Below are positions 1 to 5,260 of a stretch of DNA of 5,260 nt, one piece after another. Origin of the DNA: Candidatus Poribacteria bacterium (GTDB taxonomy: Bacteria > Poribacteria > WGA-4E > WGA-3G); contig JAPPMR010000263.1 of the NCBI GenBank assembly GCA_028818995.1, forward strand, positions 4,354 to 9,613. The letters are read 5' to 3'. The position numbers were made by a program, and so were the translations under genes. Position 1 is the stretch's first letter; the number at the start of each line of letters is the position of its first letter. Under the pieces are notes generated by a model. That model saw only the letters and a list, made by a program, of their open reading frames with translations, was not told the origin of the DNA and did not search any database.

Positions 1-1408
1 CCACGATAATCTCTAGATGCAACTCTCCCATGCCGGACAGGAGTGTTTGTCCTGTGTCTGGGTCTTGATGAACCTTAAAAGTTGGGTCTTCCTCTGCCAG
101 TTTTGAGAGCGCAAGGTTCAATTTATCAATATCTGATTGCGAACGTGGCTCAACTGCCACTGACATAACGGGTAGTGGAAACACCATCGTTTCCAAAGCA
201 ATCGGTGCTTTGGGATCACAGATTGTGTCGCCAGTGCTTAAATCTTTTAGCCCAATCGCAGCAACGATGTCTCCAGCACTAAGGGATTGATGTTCTTCCC
301 GTTTGTTAGCGTGCATCTGCATCAATCTGCCGATGCGTTCGTATTTTTCACTATTGCTGTTGTAAACAGTATCACCTTTGTTTAGAACACCGGAATAGAC
401 ACGTAAGTATGTCAGTTTCCCAACGTGTGGGTCAGTGGTAATTTTAAATGCAAGCGCACAGAATGGTGCTTCTTTGTCTGCGAGGCGAGTCTCTTCTTCC
501 TCAGTTTTCGGATTAAAGCCTACAACAGGTTTGACATCTGTTGGAGCAGGCAAATAAGAAACAATCCCATCCAGAAGCGGTTGGACTCCCTTGTTTTTTA
601 ATGCACTACCACAAAGCACTGGAACGACTTTACTACTGAGTACTGCTTGCCTCAATCCAGTTTTAATTTCTTCGGGGGTAATCTCAACACCGTCAAGGTA
701 CTTCTCTAATAGTTCATCATCCCATTCTGCGACTGCTGCAAATAACCGATCGCGATATTCATGCACCATTTCTTCCATCTCTGCGGGAATATCGGTTTCA
801 TGAATAACTTCGCCAAGACTTCCTTCGTCCCACAATTGTCCTTTCATTGAAATGAGGTCAACAATTCCTTTGAATTGTTCGGCGGATCCGATTGGGAGTT
901 GAATAGGCACGGCAGTTGCGCCTAAGCGTTCACCCATCATTTCAACGGTTCGGAAGAAGTCAGCACCAGTTCTATCCATTTTATTGATGTAAGCGATGCG
1001 AGGGATTTCGTATTTATCTGCTTGTCGCCAGACGGTTTCCGATTGCGGTTCAACACCGCCGACCGCACAGAACACAGCAACAGCCCCATCCAGAACTCTT
1101 AGTGAACGTTCCACTTCAACTGTAAAGTCAATATGTCCTGGCGTATCAATGATATTAATATGGTGTTCTTTCCAGTTACAGGTAGTTGCCGCAGCAGTAA
1201 TTGTAATGCCGCGTTCCTGCTCCTGCACCATCCAATCCATTGTGGTCGTGCCATCGTCGACTTCGCCGATCCGATAAACCCTACCCGTATAGAATAAGAT
1301 TCGTTCGGTTACAGTCGTTTTGCCCGCGTCAATGTGCGCCATAATACCGATGTTTCGTGTATTTGATAAGGTTGAGCGGCGTGGCACTCTTTGATTTTTG
1401 TCCGACAC
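1..1408 (-). CDS. fusA: Elongation factor G, N-terminal two thirds (partial at window edge)
   Basis: This is the ribosomal translocase GTPase, which moves tRNA and mRNA after peptide transfer and helps recycle ribosomes in the cytoplasm. I translated 469 codons without a stop; the frame runs off the window after the [10 protein letters not shown] motif, so about 220-230 residues (the rest of domain III, and IV-V) are missing only because of the edge. Visible elements are the P-loop AHIDAGKTT (residues 24-32), switch I RGITI (66-70), DTPGH with the GTPase histidine (88-92), NKMD (142-145) and GSALKNKG (267-274), with a G' insert between the last two. Domain II follows, including [17 protein letters not shown] chose the GTG at 1408 because an AGGGAG sits 10 nt upstream; it gives MSDKNQR before the usual start of the family. 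A second in-frame GTG at codon 8 (1387) has no comparable SD. The gene lies 87 nt after rpsG, the standard str operon order, and tuf would be expected next outside the window. Confidence 0.97.
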   Translation of the reverse strand, partial: MSDKNQRVPRRSTLSNTRNIGIMAHIDAGKTTVTERILFYTGRVYRIGEVDDGTTTMDWMVQEQERGITITAAATTCNWKEHHINIIDTPGHIDFTVEVERSLRVLDGAVAVFCAVGGVEPQSETVWRQADKYEIPRIAYINKMDRTGADFFRTVEMMGERLGATAVPIQLPIGSAEQFKGIVDLISMKGQLWDEGSLGEVIHETDIPAEMEEMVHEYRDRLFAAVAEWDDELLEKYLDGVEITPEEIKTGLRQAVLSSKVVPVLCGSALKNKGVQPLLDGIVSYLPAPTDVKPVVGFNPKTEEEETRLADKEAPFCALAFKITTDPHVGKLTYLRVYSGVLNKGDTVYNSNSEKYERIGRLMQMHANKREEHQSLSAGDIVAAIGLKDLSTGDTICDPKAPIALETMVFPLPVMSVAVEPRSQSDIDKLNLALSKLAEEDPTFKVHQDPDTGQTLLSGMGELHLEIIV

Positions 1409-1418
1409 AGTTTAATAA

Positions 1419-1424
1419 CTCCCT
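1419..1424 (-). promoter_or_regulatory. Ribosome binding site of fusA
   Basis: AGGGAG on the minus strand lies 10 nt before the GTG at 1408. It decides the start in favour of this GTG over the in-frame GTG seven codons later. Confidence 0.6.
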
Positions 1425-1495
1425 GTTTATTTAGTCTCTATAACATCATCTTACAATTTTTCGTGTTGTTTATGTTATTTTACAAATATAATTGA

Positions 1496-1966
1496 TTACC
1501 ATCTGTAATGTGCAAAAGCCCTATTGGCTTCAGCCATGCGGTGCTGTTCCTGCTTTTTACGAATTGCTTCACCTTCATTCTGAGATGCATCCAAAAGTTC
1601 ACCTGCTAAGCGAGCGGGCATCCCCTTTTCACCTCGACTCCGCGCAGATTGGATAATCCAGTTAATTGCTAATGTTGTTCGTCGTTCAGTTTTTACGTCT
1701 ACCGGCACTTGATAGGTTTGGCTTCCAACACGCCGTGGACGAATTTCCAGCACAGGTTTTACATTATTGATGGCTTGACGAAACACATCAAAACCTTCAT
1801 CTTCCGTTCGCTCTTCAATAATTTTAAAACTTGTGTACACAATCCGTTGTGCAGTGCCTTTTTTTCCATCCCACATCAGATGGTTAATAAACTTTGAAAC
1901 TAATTTGCTGTTGTGAACAGCATCGGGACTTACATCCCGTTTTGTGACGTTTCCACGCCTCGGCAT
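1496..1966 (-). CDS. rpsG: 30S ribosomal protein S7
   Basis: S7 is the primary 16S rRNA-binding protein that nucleates assembly of the 30S head and lines the E-site and mRNA exit region. The 156-residue product has the usual bacterial length. It shows the family N-terminus MPRRGNV, the beta-hairpin stretch RPRRVGSQTYQVPVDV (about residues 77-92), the helix SARSRGEKGMPARLAGELLDA split across the middle of the C-terminal half, and the signature ending HRMAEANRAFAHYRW. Where many homologues have VGG, this protein has VGS. The start is secure: GGAGGAG lies 6 nt before the ATG. The gene sits between rpsL (101 nt upstream) and fusA (87 nt downstream). In E. coli, S7 represses its own operon by binding the rpsL-rpsG spacer; whether that happens here is open. 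Confidence 0.98.
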   Translation of the reverse strand: MPRRGNVTKRDVSPDAVHNSKLVSKFINHLMWDGKKGTAQRIVYTSFKIIEERTEDEGFDVFRQAINNVKPVLEIRPRRVGSQTYQVPVDVKTERRTTLAINWIIQSARSRGEKGMPARLAGELLDASQNEGEAIRKKQEQHRMAEANRAFAHYRW

Positions 1967-1986
1967 CTATTACTCCTCCAGAAATT

Positions 1987-2005
1987 GAGAGAACAACTCA
2001 CTCTC
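1987..2005 (-). promoter_or_regulatory. Small hairpin in the rpsL-rpsG spacer, just before the rpsG SD
   Basis: GAGAG and CTCTC can form a 5-bp stem around a 9-nt loop (TGAGTTGTT), ending 7 nt before the GGAGGAG of rpsG. In E. coli the equivalent spacer carries the S7 autoregulatory site. This stem is short and could be chance; similarity to the E. coli fold is not claimed. Confidence 0.3.
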
Positions 2006-2067
2006 TTACCGGTATTACAATCTATAGCGTTTCCTTGAACAACGATGAAATTTATATTGCCAGTTAA

Positions 2068-2442
2068 TTAACTGGGTTTCCGCGCTCCGTATTTAGAGCG
2101 TCCCTGGCGACGGTTTTCAACGCCAGCTGTATCTAATTTACCACGCACAATATGGTATCGGACATTGGATAAATCCTTGACTCGTCCACCACGAACTAAC
2201 ACAACTGAGTGCTCCTGCAGATTGTGGTCAATCCCTGGAATGTAACAGGTCGCTTCATCAGCAGAAGAGGTGAACCGGACACGTGCGACTTTCCGTAAAG
2301 CAGAGTTCGGTTTGTTTGGCGTTACCGTTTTCACTTGTAAGCAGATACCTCTGCGCTGCGGACATTGCTGCAGAATCGGGGATTTCGTTTTCTTACGATA
2401 TTTTTTACGCGGTTTTTTAATTAACTGATTAATTGTCGGCAT
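2068..2442 (-). CDS. rpsL: 30S ribosomal protein S12
   Basis: S12 sits at the decoding centre of the 30S subunit, where it helps monitor codon-anticodon pairing and is the classical streptomycin-related protein. The product is 124 residues starting MPTINQL, with a very basic N-terminal tail (residues 9-20, rich in K and R), then CPQRRGIC (27-34), [11 protein letters not shown] (41-51), [19 protein letters not shown] (73-91) and the C-terminal [11 protein letters not shown] chose the ATG at 2442 because GAGG lies 7 nt upstream and because MPTI is the usual family start; a GTG two codons earlier is too close to that SD. Unusual points are Asn43 where bacteria normally have Lys (E. coli K42 without Met), Ser92-Asn93 in place of the usual Pro-Gly, and one extra residue in the loop around 60-65. 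Lys89 and Asp90 (E. coli K87, D88; the latter is the RimO methylthiolation site) are kept. It is the first gene of the str operon. Confidence 0.97.
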   Translation of the reverse strand: MPTINQLIKKPRKKYRKKTKSPILQQCPQRRGICLQVKTVTPNKPNSALRKVARVRFTSSADEATCYIPGIDHNLQEHSVVLVRGGRVKDLSNVRYHIVRGKLDTAGVENRRQGRSKYGARKPS

Positions 2443-2474
2443 TTTCACACCTCACTGACAAACAACAATTTATA

Positions 2475-2502
2475 GAAAAAAGAAAAAGCCCTCACAGGGC
2501 TT
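2475..2502 (-). terminator. Intrinsic terminator in the rpsL leader (probable attenuator)
   Basis: On the minus strand AAGCCCT pairs with AGGGCTT (7 bp, 3-nt GTG loop) and is followed by TTTTTCTTTTTT (the first Ts overlap the stem). The T-tract exists only for minus-strand transcription. It lies downstream of the strong promoter and about 33 nt before the rpsL start, so it would stop the str transcript before the first gene unless overridden. It could instead, or also, end transcripts coming from the NagA-like gene, whose stop is about 200 nt upstream, but the intervening promoter makes a leader role more likely. Confidence 0.75.
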
Positions 2503-2521
2503 ACGATTCAACTGAACACAT

Positions 2522-2547
2522 TAACGTTGCTGTGAAAAACGACGTTA
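2522..2547 (-). other. Leader hairpin between the orphan SD and the terminator
   Basis: TAACGT (2547-2542) pairs with ACGTTA (2527-2522), 6 bp, with one further G-C pair possible after a C-A mismatch. The loop region contains TCACAG (2535-2530), which is complementary to CTGTGA in the left arm and loop of the terminator. The hairpin begins exactly at the TAA of a possible four-codon leader ORF. The pairing is seen in the sequence; its use is inferred. Confidence 0.45.
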
Positions 2548-2576
2548 GACTGCTTCCAAATTGAATGCCTCCTGTG
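2545..2576 (-). promoter_or_regulatory. Orphan Shine-Dalgarno with possible mini-ORF in the rpsL leader
   Basis: CACAGGAGGC (2576-2567) contains a full AGGAGG SD, yet no normal gene follows. Eight nt downstream lies TTG GAA GCA GTC TAA (2559-2545), a possible four-codon leader ORF (M-E-A-V). The same CACAGG can pair with CCTGTG of the terminator's left arm and loop (2498-2493), and two more G-C pairs are possible after a 2-nt bulge. It may therefore serve as both a ribosome or 30S landing site and an antiterminator arm. Translation of the mini-ORF is speculative. Confidence 0.4.
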
Positions 2577-2617
2577 TTTCTCTCTAAACAAAACTTACTA
2601 CAACACTCAAAACTTTA

Positions 2618-2646
2618 ATTATAATCTGATTTGTGTCTTTTGTCAA
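2618..2646 (-). promoter_or_regulatory. Consensus sigma70-type promoter of the str operon
   Basis: The minus strand reads TTGACA (2646-2641), a 17-nt spacer, then TATAAT (2623-2618): both hexamers and the spacing match the housekeeping consensus exactly. Transcription should start near 2611, giving a leader of about 170 nt before rpsL. The DNA just upstream (about 2647-2690) is almost all A and T with short A and T tracts, resembling an UP element that contacts the RNA polymerase alpha subunit. Such strength fits a ribosomal protein operon. The promoter is 58 nt past the stop of the NagA-like gene. Confidence 0.88.
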
Positions 2647-2703
2647 GTTAATTTAGAAAAATTATGAAAATTATTAGAGATTTATTGCGAAATTGCTAAA
2701 TTA

Positions 2704-3936
2704 TCACGATTTAATCGCTTTTCCACGCAGAATTACGTTCTGCACGTTCAAATTTTCATCAACGATAACTATGTCTGCGGCTTTGTCTGGTGCAATTGAA
2801 CCTATGCGATCATCAATACCTAAATTTAGAGCAGGTGTTAATGTCGCCATCGTTAAGGTTTCTTCTAAAGAAAATCCCCAACCTATAACGTTACGAATGC
2901 CATCCATAAGGGTGATGATTGCACCTGCGAGTCGTTCAGTCGATTTGCCGACATCTAACCACATTGCATCGTTTTTTATGTATTTGGGAGGATCCGAATC
3001 TGCTGCTGCGTTGAGGCGATAAGCGTCGTGTTCTGCTTCGTAGATAGCGTCTTTTTGCCATTCTTCTGCTGTTAGCCCTGCATGTTCAGTGCAATCTGTA
3101 ATCAATCCGACCCCTAAAATTCCTTTATGTTGGATCAGGTGCTTGCCCCAGAAGGGGTGGACGTGGTGTTCGTCAACTATCAATTCAGCGTGGACATCAG
3201 GGTGTGCGAAAACTGCTTCAAGTGCGCCGAGGTCTCGGTGGTGCATGCCACTCATGCCGTTGTAGGTGTGTGTAGCACGAGTTACGCCTGCATCAATGGC
3301 ATCCATCGCTTGTTGATATGTTGCATTTGTGTGCCCCATTGCGATAACGATGTCGTTATAGGCATCTGTCTTGTAAGCGGCGAGGTGTTTAATGAACTGT
3401 AAATCCTTATCGTTTTCTGGAGCGACAGAAATTACTTTAAGAGTGCCATCAGAGGCTGCCCACATGGCGTGGAACTCTTCAAAGTTTGGAGGTGTAATGT
3501 ATTTGGCGTTCTGTGCGCCATTTTTTGCGAGACTGCCAAATTTGCCTTCAACATACGACCCTATAATCCGCGCACCATCTCCTATCGGCTGGTCAACGAC
3601 CTGTGCAATTGCGGTTAGGGATGCGTTGATCTGCTCCATACTCCCAGAGGAGATGCCCACTACTAAAGACGTGACACCATTAACAGCATGTGCACGGGCA
3701 ATCGTTTCAATGTCTTCAACTTTACCCGTCATGCTGTCGTAGCCGCCGCCGCCGTGAATCAACCCATCAATCAATCCAGGAATTACAAGATTGCCTGCAG
3801 CATCAATAACTTCGTCTGACGGTGGAAGTTGCTCTTTAGTTATTGCTGAAATTGTATCACCGTGAATGACGAGATTGCCCGGACCGTAATGTTTCGGGGT
3901 ATAGATGTCGCCATTCACAATCGTCAGTGTTTCCAT
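2704..3936 (-). CDS. NagA-like amidohydrolase (probable N-acetylglucosamine-6-phosphate deacetylase)
   Basis: This cytosolic amidohydrolase-superfamily protein has 410 residues and resembles NagA, which converts N-acetylglucosamine-6-phosphate to glucosamine-6-phosphate and acetate. The fold runs from the N-terminal beta domain (TIVNGDIYTP) to the typical C-terminus MATLTPALNLGIDDRIGSIAPDKAADIVIVD. Probable metal ligands are Glu130, His202 (GHTNA) and His223 (ATHTYN); Arg234 and His258 (EHHVHP) match phosphate and substrate contacts of E. coli NagA, and Asp281 (LITDC) matches the catalytic base. Two motifs depart from the family: PGLIDGLIHGGGG has Leu59 where HxH-type enzymes have the first His, and HLEGPF is replaced by YVEGKF (128-133). 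The segment about 282-330 looks longer than usual. I chose ATG 3936 from the family N-terminus; a GTG-free alternative at 3993 would overlap the previous gene by 38 nt. The nearest SD (GGAG) is only 2 nt from this ATG, so coupling to the upstream gene, 19 nt away, is likely. The exact substrate is uncertain. Confidence 0.85.
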   Translation of the reverse strand: METLTIVNGDIYTPKHYGPGNLVIHGDTISAITKEQLPPSDEVIDAAGNLVIPGLIDGLIHGGGGYDSMTGKVEDIETIARAHAVNGVTSLVVGISSGSMEQINASLTAIAQVVDQPIGDGARIIGSYVEGKFGSLAKNGAQNAKYITPPNFEEFHAMWAASDGTLKVISVAPENDKDLQFIKHLAAYKTDAYNDIVIAMGHTNATYQQAMDAIDAGVTRATHTYNGMSGMHHRDLGALEAVFAHPDVHAELIVDEHHVHPFWGKHLIQHKGILGVGLITDCTEHAGLTAEEWQKDAIYEAEHDAYRLNAAADSDPPKYIKNDAMWLDVGKSTERLAGAIITLMDGIRNVIGWGFSLEETLTMATLTPALNLGIDDRIGSIAPDKAADIVIVDENLNVQNVILRGKAIKS

Positions 3937-3955
3937 ATCTCCAAAAATCTCTTCC

Positions 3956-4588
3956 CTAAATCTGTTTTGATACCCAGAGAATACTTTGTGCAAGAAACTG
4001 CAAAAACGGTTCTAACTCAAAATCTTTTTGATGTCCTAATGAAGTATAACAGATGCGTCCACCATTATGCAAACGCGTCCATGCTACAGGTTCCGAATGT
4101 TCGTCTGTGTGTCCTATCAACAGAACAGAAGTATCGTCACGAAGCGATGGGTTTTTGTAAAGACTGCCATAACTTTCAAATTTTGGAATACCGTTTAGAA
4201 TTGGATGTTCGGATGCTACCGTTTCTAATTGAACTATAGGACCGTGTCCGTAATGTCCTTGATAGTCTCCACCCAATACGACCTTATCAAATTCTAACCA
4301 GTTCTGATACGCGTGGCTTGCCGTTCTAACACCCACAAGTGGTCTGCCTTGTTCGCAATACGCCTGAAATTGTCTGAGCGATTCTCCTTCTGTATTAAGG
4401 CGACGCGTAAATACCAACAAGGCATCTGCATCATCTAATGCATCTAATGAAGGGTTATCGTCTTCTGATTCGTAGACAATCAAATTTGCTTGGATAGGGT
4501 AGTTTTTCTCAATGTAGGTTTTGAAGATATTTAACGATGTTTCGGAGTCGTATTCAAAGGAACCGGAAAGCATACACAAATTCAGCAC
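3956..4588 (-). CDS. ThuA-like (trehalose utilisation family) protein
   Basis: The 210-residue product resembles the ThuA-like domain family, which has a class I glutamine amidotransferase-like fold and was named after a trehalose utilisation gene; the biochemical role of most members is unknown. Recognisable blocks are LVGVRTASHAY (84-94), LGGDYQGHYGHG (105-116), the HPIL segment, SYGSLYKNP, and EPVAWTR...GGR...YTSLGH (166-186) near the C-terminus. The RTASHA and GGxYxGHxG blocks are of the type I associate with Planctomycetes-like genomes, where many homologues are exported; here I see no signal peptide, so it should be cytoplasmic. The start is a GTG with GGAG 7 nt upstream. It lies 34 nt after folA and 19 nt before the NagA-like gene, suggesting an operon and perhaps a joint role with the latter in carbohydrate breakdown. 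The domain call is firm, the function is not. Confidence 0.85.
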   Translation of the reverse strand: MLNLCMLSGSFEYDSETSLNIFKTYIEKNYPIQANLIVYESEDDNPSLDALDDADALLVFTRRLNTEGESLRQFQAYCEQGRPLVGVRTASHAYQNWLEFDKVVLGGDYQGHYGHGPIVQLETVASEHPILNGIPKFESYGSLYKNPSLRDDTSVLLIGHTDEHSEPVAWTRLHNGGRICYTSLGHQKDFELEPFLQFLAQSILWVSKQI

Positions 4589-4595
4589 AAATTTA

Positions 4596-4599
4596 CTCC
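4596..4599 (-). promoter_or_regulatory. Ribosome binding site of the ThuA-like gene
   Basis: GGAG on the minus strand lies 7 nt before the GTG at 4588. It supports this GTG over the in-frame ATG at codon 6 (LCML), which has no SD of its own. Confidence 0.55.
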
Positions 4600-4622
4600 A
4601 TAAAAATAATGATTAATCTATT

Positions 4623-5126
4623 CTACTTCTTTTCTAAAAATAGAAAACTGTAAGAATACGGATTTTTTTCATCTGCTTCGCAGTCAGTCCGTTTGACTTC
4701 TTTCCACTCATTCCAATCAAACGCAGGAAAATAGACATCTCCCTCAAATGTAGCGTGAATCTGTGTAAGGTAGAGTCGACTTGCATGCGGTAAAAATGCT
4801 GCGTAGATAGGCGCTCCTCCACATACCATGAGTTCTGTTGTGTTGTTTTCAGAGAGTGTCTGTGCGGTTTTGATGACATCTTCAACTGAATGAGCCACAA
4901 TACAACCTTCGGGTGCCTTATAGTCGTGATTTCGCGTAAGGATAATGTTGCGCCGCTTTGCCAACGGACGGGGTAGCGTTTCAAAGGTTTTACGTCCCAT
5001 TACGACAGGTTTACCGATTGTCATGTCACGAAAGTGTTTGAGGTCAGCAGGTAAACGCCAAGGGATGTGTGGCCCGTTGCCGATGAGTCGGTTTTTATCT
5101 ATGGCGGCAATCATTGAGATTTGCAA
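4623..5126 (-). CDS. folA: Dihydrofolate reductase
   Basis: This enzyme reduces dihydrofolate to tetrahydrofolate with NADPH, feeding thymidylate, purine and methionine synthesis; it is the trimethoprim target. The 167-residue product has the standard bacterial layout: ISMIAAID (3-10), IPWRLPADLKHF with Trp23 and the active-site acid Asp28 (21-32), KPVVMGRKTFETLPRPL (39-55), Arg58 at the position that binds the folate glutamate tail, the NADPH-loop CGGAPIY (102-108) and LYLTQI with Thr121 (118-123). Where many homologues have GRPLPGR it reads PRPLAKR. I chose the TTG at 5126 because an ATG four codons on would cut into the first beta strand; the SD AGGAG is 12 nt away, rather far, and an in-frame TAG just upstream excludes a longer protein. 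It is the first visible gene of a folA, thuA-like, nagA-like group. A thyA neighbour, common elsewhere, is not seen. Confidence 0.95.
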   Translation of the reverse strand: MQISMIAAIDKNRLIGNGPHIPWRLPADLKHFRDMTIGKPVVMGRKTFETLPRPLAKRRNIILTRNHDYKAPEGCIVAHSVEDVIKTAQTLSENNTTELMVCGGAPIYAAFLPHASRLYLTQIHATFEGDVYFPAFDWNEWKEVKRTDCEADEKNPYSYSFLFLEKK

Positions 5127-5138
5127 TGTTTTTTGGTG

Positions 5139-5143
5139 CTCCT
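5139..5143 (-). promoter_or_regulatory. Ribosome binding site of folA
   Basis: AGGAG on the minus strand lies 12 nt before the TTG at 5126, longer than the usual 5-9 nt. An in-frame TAG overlaps it, so translation cannot begin further upstream. The weak start codon and long spacing suggest modest translation, fitting a low-abundance enzyme. Confidence 0.5.
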
Positions 5144-5155
5144 ATGGAAAATACA

Positions 5156-5189
5156 CAGGTTGTATTGCCTGGTCCTGATTTGCGCAGGA
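5156..5189. repeat. Clustered small inverted repeats upstream of folA
   Basis: The stretch contains CAGG, CCTG, CCTG and CAGG in alternating orientation. TCCTG (5173-5177) and CAGGA (5185-5189) form a 5-bp stem with a 7-nt loop, and CAGG (5156-5159) with CCTG (5168-5171) a 4-bp stem. It could be part of a dispersed intergenic repeat or an operator, or chance. I found no convincing promoter for folA in 5127-5260. Confidence 0.25.
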
Positions 5190-5260
5190 AATAGATATTA
5201 ACGGTCTCTCAAAAAGGGCTGGTTAGTTGGACGACTTCTCTGTGGGGTACCCCTTATCAC

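Noticed and set aside
996..1277. Plus-strand open frame of 93 codons opposite fusA
   Set aside because: It lies fully antisense to a clear EF-G reading frame, has no SD, and its protein resembles nothing; it is a shadow of the GTPase domain codons. The same applies to 591-803.
1709..1897. Plus-strand open frame opposite rpsG
   Set aside because: It is antisense to a full-length, well-conserved S7 gene and has no family resemblance.
2443..2448. GTG start of rpsL two codons upstream
   Set aside because: Only one base separates it from the GAGG of the SD, and S12 proteins typically begin at the MPTI methionine.
2670..2703. Terminator directly after the NagA-like gene
   Set aside because: The AT-rich stretch has no stable GC stem followed by a T-tract; only weak 4-bp pairings are visible.
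3937..3993. N-terminal extension of the NagA-like protein from 3993
   Set aside because: The extra 19 residues do not match the family, and this start would overlap the end of the ThuA-like gene by 38 nt.
2693..4239. Several plus-strand open frames opposite the NagA-like and ThuA-like genes (for example 2693-3022, 3127-3402, 3392-3742, 3862-4239)
   Set aside because: All overlap recognisable minus-strand genes and give Cys/Ser-rich or patternless proteins without domains; they are read as shadows.
4634..4984. Second minus-strand frame inside folA (116 codons)
   Set aside because: It overlaps folA in a different frame, while the folA frame carries all DHFR motifs from end to end.
4945..5178. 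Plus-strand open frame across the folA start (77 codons)
   Set aside because: It is mostly antisense to folA, with no SD and no recognisable domain.
5144..5194. Sixteen-codon plus-strand ORF beginning ATG GAA AAT
   Set aside because: It is very short, has no suitable SD, and overlaps the folA leader; nothing supports it as a gene.
5198..5260. Possible C-terminal tail of an upstream minus-strand gene (20 codons ending in TAA at 5198)
   Set aside because: The frame is open only because it is short and cut by the edge; the residues match no thymidylate synthase or other usual folA neighbour that I recognise.

Overview
The window holds six protein-coding genes, all on the minus strand, in two transcription blocks. 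Gene content is that of a bacterium: the classical str ribosomal operon (rpsL, rpsG, fusA) and a bacterial folA. Intergenic DNA is strongly AT-rich, and three of the six genes use GTG or TTG starts behind visible Shine-Dalgarno (SD) sequences. The ThuA-like protein belongs to a sequence type I associate with Planctomycetes, Verrucomicrobia, Poribacteria and similar environmental lineages. I offer that placement as a weak inference, not an identification.

Reading in the direction of transcription (high to low coordinates): 5260-5127 is an intergenic or upstream stretch with small inverted repeats and no recognisable gene. Then come folA (dihydrofolate reductase), a ThuA-like protein gene and a NagA-like amidohydrolase gene. 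They are spaced 34 and 19 nt apart, so they probably form one operon mixing a folate enzyme with a putative sugar or amino-sugar catabolic pair. No clear terminator follows the NagA-like gene.

A 261-nt control region (2703-2443) comes next. It contains a perfect-consensus sigma70-type promoter (TTGACA, 17 nt, TATAAT) with AT-rich DNA upstream. A leader of about 170 nt follows, carrying a strong SD with no normal gene behind it, a hairpin, and a well-formed intrinsic terminator about 33 nt before rpsL. The SD segment and the hairpin loop can each pair with the left arm or loop of the terminator. This looks like a transcription attenuator for the str operon.

The str operon follows: rpsL (S12), rpsG (S7) and the first 469 codons of fusA (EF-G), cut by the window edge. 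S12 has unusual residues at three positions famous for streptomycin resistance or dependence (E. coli K42, P90 and G91). S12 and S7 belong to the 30S subunit and EF-G drives translocation on the same ribosome, so co-expression from one strong attenuated promoter is expected.

The most interesting items are the attenuator-like leader, the natural S12 variant, and the NagA-like enzyme with altered metal-site and active-site motifs. I see no mobile element, CRISPR array, rRNA or tRNA.
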